NCBI RefSeq assembly: GCF_004118325.1
Contig: NZ_RDFA01000005.1
Span: 310,001-374,000 of the forward strand
Origin: Halorientalis pallida
GTDB taxonomy: Archaea; Halobacteriota; Halobacteria; Halobacteriales; Haloarculaceae
Reading direction: 5' to 3'
DNA: 64,000 bases
The notes under the pieces are model-generated. The model was not told the DNA's origin, made no database searches, and worked only from the letters and a program-made list of their open reading frames with translations. Below, piece by piece: positions 36,567-44,777 of the stretch. Both the position numbers and the translations under genes were made by a program. How positions within the stretch are numbered: the first letter of the stretch is position 1; every line of letters starts with the position of its first letter.

Positions 36567-37892
36567 TCAGGTGTGCTTTCGATGTGCGCGTTCGGCCAGC
36601 TGTGGGAACGCCTCGCGGGCCCGGTTCTTGACGCTCTCGGCGTCTACTGTCGTGATCTCGCCACCGTCTAGCAGCACCTCTCCGTCGACCATGGTGAACT
36701 GGACGTCGCTGCCCGTGGCCGCGTAGACGAGGTGTGAGAAGGCGTCGTGCATCGGAATCGTCCGCGCGTCGTCGCTCGCGAGACCGATCACGTCCGCGGC
36801 CCACCCTTCTTCGAGTTTGCCGGTCTTCTCGAACCCGATCGCCTCGGCCCCGTTGACCGTCGCCATCTCGAAGACGGTTTCGGCCGGCAGCATCGTCGGA
36901 TCTCGTTTGTCGATCTTCTGTAAGAGTGTCGCCTGTCGCACGTCGACGAAGGGGTCCATCGTGTTGTTCACCGGTGCCCCGTCGTTCCCCACGGCGACGT
37001 TGATCCCCCTGTCGAGATAGTCGACGACCGGCGCGATCCCGGCCCCGATCTTCATATTCGAACTCGGACAGTAACAGACGTGCGTGCCGGTCTCCGCGAG
37101 TATCTCGCGTTCCCGCTCGCTCGTCAGAATGACGTGTGCCAGGACGACGTCCGAACCGGTCAGTCCGACCTCGTGTAACCACTCGATGTCCCTGGTTCCG
37201 TAGGTCTCGTCGACGAACTCGACGACCCCCTCGTTCTCGCTCGCGTGTGTGTGGATCCGGACCTTCTCCTCCCGGTCGGCCAGTTCGCGTGCCCCACGGA
37301 GACACTCCTCCGTACACGTGGGCGTGAAGCGTGGCGTCACCGCGTATCGAATCCGGTCGTCGAACGACCGGTGGTACCGCTCCAGCAGTCGCTCGGATTC
37401 GGCGAGGGCCTCGCCGGTACTGGTCAACAGCCCCTCGGGGGACTCGCGGTCCATCATCACGTTCCCGATGGCCGCTTTGATGCCGATCTCGCCGGCCGCC
37501 TCGAACGCCCCGTCGGAGTGGTCGACCGTGAGGTGGTCGATACAGCACGTCGTCCCGTTCTCGATCAACTCGATGTACGTCAACGTCGAGGCGAGTTCCA
37601 GTTCCGCCGCCGTCATCTCCGCCTCGATGGGGAGGATGTACTCCTCCAGCCACTCGAAGAGGTCCGTGTCGTCGGCGAGGCCACGGCCCGGGACCTGCAC
37701 CGAATGGACGTGAGACTGGACGATGCCCGGCGCGACGATGTCGAAGTCTCGCCGTTCGTGGGACGGGTACTGCTCGACCAGTTCGTCCGCCGGCCCCACC
37801 GCTTCGATCCGATCGTCCGCGACGACGACCGCGCCACGCTCTACGACCGTCGTCGAGTCCCGAACGACCGTTCCGGTCAGTAACATAGACAT
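36567..37892 (-). CDS. Amidohydrolase, nucleobase-deaminase type (guanine deaminase/SsnA group)
   Basis: 441 residues from ATG 37892 (MSMLLTGTVVRD). Binuclear-type TIM barrel hydrolase: HVHS metal pair, HTHASE, LAHVILT and GNDGAPVNNTMDPF (metal Asp). The substrate loop FEWLEEYILPIEAEMT is typical of guanine/8-oxoguanine/Atz-type deaminases. It converges with the BMP gene and is divergent from the adenine-deaminase-like gene. Deamination of guanine or a related base would feed xanthine to the dehydrogenase. Confidence 0.82.
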   Translation of the reverse strand: MSMLLTGTVVRDSTTVVERGAVVVADDRIEAVGPADELVEQYPSHERRDFDIVAPGIVQSHVHSVQVPGRGLADDTDLFEWLEEYILPIEAEMTAAELELASTLTYIELIENGTTCCIDHLTVDHSDGAFEAAGEIGIKAAIGNVMMDRESPEGLLTSTGEALAESERLLERYHRSFDDRIRYAVTPRFTPTCTEECLRGARELADREEKVRIHTHASENEGVVEFVDETYGTRDIEWLHEVGLTGSDVVLAHVILTSEREREILAETGTHVCYCPSSNMKIGAGIAPVVDYLDRGINVAVGNDGAPVNNTMDPFVDVRQATLLQKIDKRDPTMLPAETVFEMATVNGAEAIGFEKTGKLEEGWAADVIGLASDDARTIPMHDAFSHLVYAATGSDVQFTMVDGEVLLDGGEITTVDAESVKNRAREAFPQLAERAHRKHT

Positions 37893-38196
37893 CCATACTA
37901 TTTTTTCCGAGATAACCCTAACGGACAGCAGAATATATCGCTGACTGTGCCCGAACGTCCAACACCGGCCGACGACAGTGCTGGCACACGCCACATCGTC
38001 AGCCCTCGGCGGGACCCACACAGACTCATCCGGAGCGATCGGATACTGTGTCCACGATTGTGTGAAACACTCGGTTCTGTCCGGTGAGGTTCGAAATACC
38101 CGGCAATAATTGTCCAATTGGACCGGGGTTATACAACAGGTGACGCTACTGGCGTGCACTCCCTGCCGACCACTGGCGGGGGAGGAACTCGACACG
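37893..38196. other. Divergent promoter region, with 12-bp palindrome
   Basis: 304 bp between two deaminase genes. No gene is supported. GTCCAATTGGAC at 38112-38123 is a perfect palindrome about 75 nt upstream of the adenine-deaminase-like start. CTATTTTTTCC near 37900 on the plus strand is AT-rich, just upstream of the minus-strand start. Confidence 0.5.
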
Positions 38197-39963
38197 ATGG
38201 CCCGTACTGACACAATCGACGTAGCCCTGGGAGAGCAGCCGGCCGACCTCGTCGTCACGGACGCGGAGGTGATAGACGTCCACACTCGGGAAATCAGGAG
38301 TGGTGGCGTCGCAGTCGTCGGCGACCGAATCGCCTACGTGGGAGCGGAGGCCAGCGAGATGATCGGCGAGGAGACGACCGTTCTCGACGCTGACGGACGC
38401 TATCTGTCTCCCGGATTCATCGACGCGCACATCCACGTCGAGAGCACGCTGTTGACGCCGACGGAATTCACGAAGGCCGTGTTACAGCACGGGACGACCG
38501 CGGTAGCGACGGATCTGATGGAAGTGACCATCGTCTCCGGCGTCGACGGACTGGAGGAGATCCTCGACGAGTGCCGCCAACTCCCGCTTGGGTTTTTCTA
38601 CATGGTTCCGTCGTTCATGGAGGAGGGTGACGTCCAGACGGTCGGGGGCAAACTCGAACCCGAGCTCGTGAACGAACTGATCGACCTCCCGGAAGCGATG
38701 GGTCTTGCCGAAGTCCTGGTCCCGCCAGTGCTGGACGAGAACCCCGTCGTCACGGAGATGATCGAGACGGCCATCGAGAAGAACAAGACCCGAGAGGGTC
38801 ACTCACCCGATACGTACGGTCGGGAACTGCAGGCCTACGTGGGTGCGGGTGCCACGTCCGACCACGAGTCGACGAACGTCGACGAGGCACTCGGCAAGCT
38901 CCGTGCGGGACAGTGGGTGTACATGCGCGAGGGGTCGGCGTCGACGGACCTGGAATCGGTCGTCGAGATGGTCACCGAACGCGATATCGACACGCGTCGC
39001 GTCGGGATGATCAGCGACGACATCGACGCCCTCCACATCGACGAGAAGGGACACATGGACCACAAGATCCGTCTCGCAGTCGATGCGGGCGTCGACCCCG
39101 TCGAAGCGATCCAGATGGCGACGATCAACCCCGCCGAGGGGATGCGTATCGACGAGGACTACGGCAGTATCGCCCCGGGGAAGTTCGCCGACCTCGTCCT
39201 GCTCGAGGGCGAACTCGCGGACTGTGCCGTCTCTAGCGTCGTCGCCAAAGGGGAGTTGCTGTACGACTCGGGCGAACTGACGGGCGAATTGCCGTCGGTC
39301 GACTACTCGGAGACCCTCCGAGATACGGTCGACGTCGGTGGCGAACTGCACCCTGACGAGTTCACCGTCACCGTCGACGAGTCGGCGACGGAGGCTCGCG
39401 TCAACGTGCTGGGTGCCTCCGGATCGACGCTCCTGAAGGAGGCCCAGGAGGCGACACTGCCGGTCGTCGACTCCGTCGTTCGCGCCGACCCGGACGACGA
39501 CGTGTTGCACATCGCTTCCGTCGACCGGTACGAGGCGAGCGGACGTGTCGGGACCGGCTTCGTCTCCGGGTTCGGTCTCGATACGGGTGCGTTCGCGACG
39601 TCGGTCGGCCACGATCACCACAACGTCACCGTCGTCGGGGCGTCGCCCGACGAGATGGCCGTAGCCGCCAACCGTGTCGCGGAGCTGGAGGGCGGGCTGG
39701 TCGTCGTACGCGACGGCGAGGTGGCTGCGGAGCTTCGGCTCCCGGTCTGTGGGCTCTTGAGCCCTGAACCCATCGACGCCGTCACCGACCGCCTGGACGA
39801 GATGAACCGACTCCTCGACGAGATGGGCTGTGAGATGGCGAGCCCGTTCATGTCGCTCTCTTTCGTCACGCTCATCTACATCCCCGCGTACGGGATCACC
39901 GACTACGGACTGGTCGAAGCCGACGGTTTCGACGTCGTCGACCCCGTCGTTGAAACGACGTGA
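38197..39963 (+). CDS. Adenine deaminase family protein
   Basis: 588 residues from ATG 38197. Family features: DAHIHVESTLLTPTEF (metal pair), SDHES in the middle, VYMREGSAS, DDIDALHIDEKGHMD and the C-terminal domain ending LIYIPAYGITDYGLV. It would convert adenine to hypoxanthine for the xanthine dehydrogenase. One point is odd: the strongly conserved D-P-H-E-I segment reads D106-L-M-E109-V, so Asp and Glu remain but Pro and His are lost. Activity on adenine is therefore likely but not certain. Upstream palindrome at 38112. Confidence 0.85.
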   Translation: MARTDTIDVALGEQPADLVVTDAEVIDVHTREIRSGGVAVVGDRIAYVGAEASEMIGEETTVLDADGRYLSPGFIDAHIHVESTLLTPTEFTKAVLQHGTTAVATDLMEVTIVSGVDGLEEILDECRQLPLGFFYMVPSFMEEGDVQTVGGKLEPELVNELIDLPEAMGLAEVLVPPVLDENPVVTEMIETAIEKNKTREGHSPDTYGRELQAYVGAGATSDHESTNVDEALGKLRAGQWVYMREGSASTDLESVVEMVTERDIDTRRVGMISDDIDALHIDEKGHMDHKIRLAVDAGVDPVEAIQMATINPAEGMRIDEDYGSIAPGKFADLVLLEGELADCAVSSVVAKGELLYDSGELTGELPSVDYSETLRDTVDVGGELHPDEFTVTVDESATEARVNVLGASGSTLLKEAQEATLPVVDSVVRADPDDDVLHIASVDRYEASGRVGTGFVSGFGLDTGAFATSVGHDHHNVTVVGASPDEMAVAANRVAELEGGLVVVRDGEVAAELRLPVCGLLSPEPIDAVTDRLDEMNRLLDEMGCEMASPFMSLSFVTLIYIPAYGITDYGLVEADGFDVVDPVVETT

Positions 39964-40038
39964 AGTCGGACGGTCCGGAGACGGTGTCGACGAGAGCGGG
40001 CTGGTTTTCGGGCGTTCTGCCGGGAGATGTGTGCGCGC

Positions 40039-40050
40039 CAAATCGATTGT
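40039..40050. promoter_or_regulatory. CAAATCGATTGT site upstream of the cytosine-deaminase-like gene
   Basis: Identical to 15268-15279 upstream of the xdh operon. It lies 42 nt before ATG 40092, beside TTATTCC (40064-40070), which is a weak TATA candidate. Shared regulation is tentative. Confidence 0.35.
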
Positions 40051-40091
40051 GTCGCGGGTAGGCTTATTCCCCGCGGGCGGGGACGCTCGGT

Positions 40092-41333
40092 ATGGACGTC
40101 GTCATCCGAGACGCGACTGTGCGAGACGAGTCGCAGCCGGTCGACATCGGTATCGAGGGCGAATACGTCGAGTCGGTTCGCCCGGACATAGCGGCCACGG
40201 CACCGGTCGAGATCGACGCCGGCGGGGGGCTCGTCCTCCCGTCGTTCGTCGACGCCCACTCGCATCTGGACAAGGCCTTTTTCACCGACCTCGCCGATCC
40301 GCCGACGGACGGGACGCTTCCGGAACTGATAGAACTGACTGGGCAGATCAAACGGGATCTCACCGTCGCCGACGTCCGGGAACGGATCGAGCGGGCGACC
40401 CGCGCCGCCGTCGCGAACGGCACCACGAAGATCCGAACCCACCTCGACGTCGGCGCCGTGTGGGAACACAGGAGTCTCGAGGCCGCACTCGACGCCAAAG
40501 CGGAGCTCTCGGATATCGCGGACATCCAGACGGTCGCTATGCCCCTCGTCCTGAGCGGGGAGCCAAATGGGCTGACGGAAGCGGACATCGATCGCCTGGA
40601 GACGGCACTGGAGATGGGTGTCGACGCCGTCGGTGGCGAGCCAAACAAGGAGGACACGGCGGAGCTCGAACGAACGACCATCGACGCGTACTTCAGACTG
40701 GCCCAGGCCTACGACGCCGAAATCGACCTCCACGCGGACGGTCTCAACTCGACCACGGCTCGGACTGCCGAGTACATCGCGCGGAAGACGATCGACGAGG
40801 GGATGGAGGGCCGCGTCCAGGTCGGCCACGTCAGTGCGCTCTCGTACTACGACGAGTGGCATCGCCGCGACGTGATCGACCTGTTCGAGCGAGCCGAACT
40901 CGACGTGGTCACGACGCCGAAGGAGGACCAGATCGTCGCCGACCACGACACCACGGCGGTGACCGAACTGTTCGACGCAGGTGTCACGCTCTCCGTCGGC
41001 CACAACAACATCGCCGGGACGATCAGTCCCTTCGGGAGCCTGGACATGCTCGAACCCGCCTGGTTGCTGGCCCACGTCGTCGGGATGCGAACCCCGGCCG
41101 ACGTCGGCCGGCTCCTCGACAGCGTCACGCACAACCCCGCGAGTGCACTGGGACTCGACGCGTACGGGCTCGCACCCGGATGCAAGGCAGACCTCACGGT
41201 CTGTGTGGAGTCGGACCCGATGGAACTGTTGCGGACGCGTCGCCCCCGTCCGGTGGTTCTCAAAGACGGTGTCGTCGTCGCCTCGTCGTCGACCACGACG
41301 ACCGTCGGTTCCGATCGTGAACACGAACTCTGA
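40092..41333 (+). CDS. Cytosine-deaminase-like amidohydrolase with altered active site
   Basis: 413 residues, resembling CodA: VDAHSHLDKAFF (metal pair H56/H58), GHVSALSYYDEWH, and the fold-conserved SPFGSLDMLEPAW. In CodA the strand-8 motif GHDD provides the metal-binding Asp and a substrate contact; here it reads GHNN (H304-N305-N306). The metal Asp is thus missing, which suggests a different reaction, a modified metal site, or loss of activity. Downstream of the adenine-deaminase-like gene (128 nt), same strand. It may act on another ring amide or exocyclic amine. Confidence 0.75.
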   Translation: MDVVIRDATVRDESQPVDIGIEGEYVESVRPDIAATAPVEIDAGGGLVLPSFVDAHSHLDKAFFTDLADPPTDGTLPELIELTGQIKRDLTVADVRERIERATRAAVANGTTKIRTHLDVGAVWEHRSLEAALDAKAELSDIADIQTVAMPLVLSGEPNGLTEADIDRLETALEMGVDAVGGEPNKEDTAELERTTIDAYFRLAQAYDAEIDLHADGLNSTTARTAEYIARKTIDEGMEGRVQVGHVSALSYYDEWHRRDVIDLFERAELDVVTTPKEDQIVADHDTTAVTELFDAGVTLSVGHNNIAGTISPFGSLDMLEPAWLLAHVVGMRTPADVGRLLDSVTHNPASALGLDAYGLAPGCKADLTVCVESDPMELLRTRRPRPVVLKDGVVVASSSTTTTVGSDREHEL

Positions 41334-41459
41334 ACGGACCCACGGGACAGACGGCACGCTGGTGTGTGGTCGACGAACACGAATCCGCCCGGGAGTTCGA
41401 TGGTGGACAAGAGTGGTGGACCTCCCGGGTCGGCCCGCGTCTCGAACGGCGATAGTTTC

Positions 41460-42539
41460 TCAGCTACTCGGTACCGACCCCTCCACGCCCTCCACGTAAC
41501 TGCCGACGTCCGAGAACAGTTCGGCGTCGCTCCAGCCCTCGAACTTCGTGCCAGTCCAGACGCTCCGCTCGCCGTTCTCGATCTCGGAGCGTTTCGTCTC
41601 GACGTCGCTCACGACGTCGTCGGGGACTTTCGGCCCGAAGTCGTCGATGTCGACGATGTCTGTTTCGAGGCCGCCCCACAGCGAATCCGACGACCATTCG
41701 CCGTTGCGAACGTCCTTTGCAGATTGCTTGTAGAACGGTGCCCAGTTGTTGATCTGGGCCGTGGCATAGTACTCGCCGGCCTGGTCGGCCATCGAGGTGT
41801 TCACGCCGAAGTTGAACGCCTCTCGCTCGGTGGCGGCCTGAAGCGCCGCAGGCGTCACCATGTTGCTCCCGATGGCGTCTGCGCCTTCGTCGGCGATCGC
41901 GTTCACGGCCTGTCTGGCCCCCGAGGGGTCGGCCCACCCGTTCAGCCAGCGGACCTTCGTCGTCGCGTCCTCGTTGACCGTCCGAGCACCGAGCGTGAAC
42001 GCGTTGATCTGACGGATGATCTGTGGGATCGGAATCGGGACGACCATGCCGAGCGTATCGGACTCGGTGAGGTGGCCGGCGGCGACGCCGCAGAGGTACC
42101 ACCCCTGGTAGAACTTGCCCATGTACCGTCCCATGTTCTCCGCGGTCTCGAACCCGTTGCAGTGCTCGAAGGTGACGTCGGGATACTCCTCGGCCACCTG
42201 GAGCATCGGATCCTGGTATTCGGTCGTACACCCGTAGACGATGTCGTATCCCGAGCTCGCGTACTGCTCGAAGACCGACCGGACCTCGTTACCCGGGACG
42301 CCGTCGGAGTACTCCGTCGTGATCCAGTCGAACGAGTCGTCCATCGCCTGGCGACCGTTCTCGTGTGCCCTGGCCCAGCCGACGTCGCCGAGGCTCGTCT
42401 GGTAGACGAACGCCGCCTGCAACTGATCGCTATCCCCGCCACCGCCGCCGGACAGCTGCGAACACCCGGCCAGTCCCAACGCACCGAGTACGCCGGCCGA
42501 CCTGATCGCGTTCCGCCTCGTTAGCTTTTTTCTACTCAT
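41460..42539 (-). CDS. BMP-family nucleoside-binding lipoprotein (orphan)
   Basis: 359 residues from ATG 42539 (MSRKKLTRRNAIR); an in-frame ATG at 42548 adds three residues. Twin-arginine motif (LTRRNAIRSAG) and lipobox LAGC with a Gly-rich linker, then BMP-domain features TSLGDVGWARAHENGR, IVYGCTTEYQDPM and NNWAPFYKQSAKDV. It stands alone, without adjacent permeases. The ABC system at 27504-31280 has no binding protein of its own, so this is its likely partner. Confidence 0.88.
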   Translation of the reverse strand: MSRKKLTRRNAIRSAGVLGALGLAGCSQLSGGGGGDSDQLQAAFVYQTSLGDVGWARAHENGRQAMDDSFDWITTEYSDGVPGNEVRSVFEQYASSGYDIVYGCTTEYQDPMLQVAEEYPDVTFEHCNGFETAENMGRYMGKFYQGWYLCGVAAGHLTESDTLGMVVPIPIPQIIRQINAFTLGARTVNEDATTKVRWLNGWADPSGARQAVNAIADEGADAIGSNMVTPAALQAATEREAFNFGVNTSMADQAGEYYATAQINNWAPFYKQSAKDVRNGEWSSDSLWGGLETDIVDIDDFGPKVPDDVVSDVETKRSEIENGERSVWTGTKFEGWSDAELFSDVGSYVEGVEGSVPSS

Positions 42540-42919
42540 TCGTTGCACTATATGGGATTAGTTGCCAGCTATCTTCGCTCATGTCTCTATCTTCTCCACA
42601 TTCGCAACGATATTCGGAGATACATAAAAATATCTCAATTTGCTTTGTTTCCGGCCGAGACACATCCTGAGCCACTCGTTCTGACGCACAATGGCCACAA
42701 ATGTGCGAACACTTGCCCAGACGGAGGTGAGAACGAGTGCCACGTGTGTGCGGTGACGAGACAGTGGAAGGCGAGACAGATCGGTGGTGGAGATGGAGGC
42801 TGGAGGGTGGCGAATTGGTGCGAGGATCTTTGCTTTTTGCGATCAAACGTGGATGTTTGATTTGGTTTCTTGCTCCCCGGCACGCTTTTGTACAGGATCA
42901 CCGAAACGAACGCTATACG
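42540..42919. other. Divergent promoter region between BMP and ACMSD-like gene
   Basis: 380 bp without a supported gene. ATCAAAC (42842-42848) and GTTTGAT (42855-42861) are perfect arms of an inverted repeat with a 6-bp spacer, about 60 nt upstream of the ACMSD-like start. AT-rich stretches at 42540-42565 and 42612-42640 are promoter candidates for the minus-strand BMP gene. A GC-rich stretch from 42641 to 42820 shows no signal I can name. Confidence 0.5.
42842..42861. promoter_or_regulatory. Inverted repeat ATCAAAC-N6-GTTTGAT
   Basis: Seven-base perfect arms; upstream of the ACMSD-like gene and its Rieske ferredoxin. The CAAA...TTTG form resembles other dyads in this catabolic region (7854, 26066, 35355). 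Position fits an upstream operator. Confidence 0.4.
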
Positions 42920-44005
42920 ATGAGTACGCAAACGGTCGAGACGTTCGACGATATCGAGACAGTCGTCGATCTGGACTTTCATCTGGTGGAAAACGAGGAA
43001 GACGTGGTACCGTATCTGGAGGAGCCGTTCCAGGGACTGGTGACCCGTCCCGACGTCGAAGCGCCGAACAACTACAACATGACCAAGTTCTTCCTCGACG
43101 GGGTCGGCGGCGACATCGGGCCCGACGCCGCGGCCACACCGGCGGAGATCAAGGCGGTCATGGAAGAGCTCGGAATCGACCGCGCGACGTTGAATCCGGG
43201 TCTCAACCTCAACCTGGTGACGGTCCCGCACGACCGGTACGCCGTCGCACTGGCGAGCGCATACAACGAGTGGGTCACCGAGACGTTCCTCGACAGCGCA
43301 GAGGGGATGTACGGGACGATCCGGATCTGTCTCCGAGACCCCCAGCGCGCGGTCGCGGAGATCGAGAAGTGGCAGGATACCGACGAGATCGTCGGTGTCA
43401 TGCTGGGCCCGCCGGGCTTCCGGAACCCGCTGGGCCACCCGCGGTTCGATCCGGTCTACGAGGCCCTCGAAGCGGCCGGGCTGCCGCTGTTGATCCACAA
43501 CTCGGTCCTGTCGCTCCAGCACGTGTTCCCCGGTCAGTTCGAGGGCATCAACACGTTCCTGGAGGCACGGGCCGTCGGCCATCCGATGGGGCAGATGCTC
43601 CACCTGGCACGGCTGATCGTGAGCGGCGTCCCGGAACGGTACCCCGACCTCGATTTCGTGATTCAGGAGTCCGGACTGGGCTGGATTCCCTACCTGATGC
43701 GGAGACTCGATTACTACTACTCCGCCCGTCGCGAGGACGCGCCGTACCTCGAGAAGCCGCCGAGTGAGTACGTCGACCGGAGTTTCTACTTCACGACACA
43801 GCCGATCGAGGGGGCCGAGGATCCGGAGTACGTTCAGCAGGTGATCGAGTGGATCGGTCCCGACAACGTCATGTTCGCCTCGGACTATCCTCACTCGGAT
43901 TTCGACAACTCGAACGCGCTGTACAAAGCGCTTCGGAGCGGATTCGAGCCGGCACAGATCGAGAACATCTACGGCGGTACTGCGCTGGAGGTCCTCGATT
44001 ACTGA
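42920..44005 (+). CDS. Amidohydrolase_2 (ACMSD-like) TIM-barrel hydrolase or decarboxylase
   Basis: 361 residues from ATG 42920 (MSTQTVETFDDIE). The amidohydrolase_2/ACMSD family contains hydrolases and non-oxidative decarboxylases of ring-cleavage products. Metal ligand regions: VVDLDFHL (the usual DxHxH pair is reduced to DxxFH), LLIHNSVLSLQHVF and FASDYPHSDFDN. The next two genes are a Rieske ferredoxin (3 nt later) and a 113-residue unknown, so one operon. Acting after the dioxygenase on a ring-cleavage acid is plausible; substrate unknown. Confidence 0.83.
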   Translation: MSTQTVETFDDIETVVDLDFHLVENEEDVVPYLEEPFQGLVTRPDVEAPNNYNMTKFFLDGVGGDIGPDAAATPAEIKAVMEELGIDRATLNPGLNLNLVTVPHDRYAVALASAYNEWVTETFLDSAEGMYGTIRICLRDPQRAVAEIEKWQDTDEIVGVMLGPPGFRNPLGHPRFDPVYEALEAAGLPLLIHNSVLSLQHVFPGQFEGINTFLEARAVGHPMGQMLHLARLIVSGVPERYPDLDFVIQESGLGWIPYLMRRLDYYYSARREDAPYLEKPPSEYVDRSFYFTTQPIEGAEDPEYVQQVIEWIGPDNVMFASDYPHSDFDNSNALYKALRSGFEPAQIENIYGGTALEVLDY

Positions 44006-44008
44006 CCC

Positions 44009-44395
44009 ATGTCTCGCTCCGACTCCGGGGAGAGCGACCTCCCCCAGAACGCACACCACGTCGGCTCCGAAGCGGAACTGGAGAGTGGTGAGTCGATCCT
44101 CGCCGAAGTCGACGGGATCGAAATAGCGGTCTACCACACCGAGGACGGCTATTTCGCCATCAGCAACTTCTGTGTCCACCAGGGCGGCCCCCTCTGTGAA
44201 GGACCTGTCACTGGCACGCTCAGCCAGGACGACGACGGGAAACTGTGTTACGACGAGGGGACACAGGTCGTGCGCTGTCCCTGGCACGGCTGGGAGTTCG
44301 ACGTCGAGACCGGCGAACACCTCTCGCGGCCGGAGTACAGCCAGCCGACCTACGACGTCCTCGTCCGGGACGGAGAAGTGTACGTCCGCTGGTGA
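44009..44395 (+). CDS. Rieske-type [2Fe-2S] ferredoxin
   Basis: 128 residues with one Rieske domain: C55-x-H57 (NFCVHQGG) and C90-x2-H93 (VRCPWHGWEF), with TYDVLVRDGEVYVRW at the C terminus. Such proteins deliver electrons to ring-hydroxylating oxygenases. It is the only ferredoxin candidate in the window for the dioxygenase at 24414-25784, 18 kb away. It starts 3 nt after the ACMSD-like stop. No ferredoxin reductase is visible; a housekeeping one could serve. Confidence 0.92.
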   Translation: MSRSDSGESDLPQNAHHVGSEAELESGESILAEVDGIEIAVYHTEDGYFAISNFCVHQGGPLCEGPVTGTLSQDDDGKLCYDEGTQVVRCPWHGWEFDVETGEHLSRPEYSQPTYDVLVRDGEVYVRW

Positions 44396-44402
44396 GGTCC
44401 GG

Positions 44403-44744
44403 ATGACCCAGACCGACCCGGAGAGCGACGACGAGTCGAGACCGAGGTGGTGGCAGCGGGCGGTCGATCACTTCGAGGCCCACGATCTCGTCCCGTACCA
44501 GCCGCCGCGGTTCGAGGACGGGACGCTCAAGCACACCGTCGAAGCCGAACTCGAGCGGCGCTTCGGCGTGACGATCACGCTCCGGTGTAAGAACGCCGAC
44601 GTCGGCGACGACTGGACGGTACTGGTCGACGGTCGCCCCGTCGGGACCGTCGGTCGCTACCGGAGTCGTGACGGCTACACCGTGTACGAGATCGAACCCG
44701 ACGAGTTCCGCGATCTGATCCGGAGCGCCGTCCACGACGAGTGA
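44403..44744 (+). CDS. Unassigned 113-residue protein in Rieske ferredoxin operon
   Basis: Starts at ATG 44403 (MTQTDPESDDES), 7 nt after the Rieske ferredoxin stop, hence the same operon. The frame extending upstream to 44172 is a shadow of the ferredoxin gene. It is predicted alpha/beta: WQRAVDHFEAHDLVPYQPPRF, VEAELERRFGVTITLRCKN, VGDDWTVLVDGRPVGTVGR. No metal or nucleotide motif is seen. Conserved operon linkage would make it an accessory factor of the ACMSD-like enzyme. Confidence 0.75.
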   Translation: MTQTDPESDDESRPRWWQRAVDHFEAHDLVPYQPPRFEDGTLKHTVEAELERRFGVTITLRCKNADVGDDWTVLVDGRPVGTVGRYRSRDGYTVYEIEPDEFRDLIRSAVHDE

Positions 44745-44777
44745 GTCGGTCGTCGGTCGTGGCGACAGGGACTGGGC

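Noticed and set aside
35947-37896. 649-residue minus-strand frame
   Set aside because: Overlaps the BMP and deaminase genes, Arg-rich and without motif; the amidohydrolase frame is the real one.
39830-41357. Two long frames overlapping the cytosine-deaminase-like gene
   Set aside because: Both are shadows of the 40092-41333 gene, which carries the amidohydrolase motifs.
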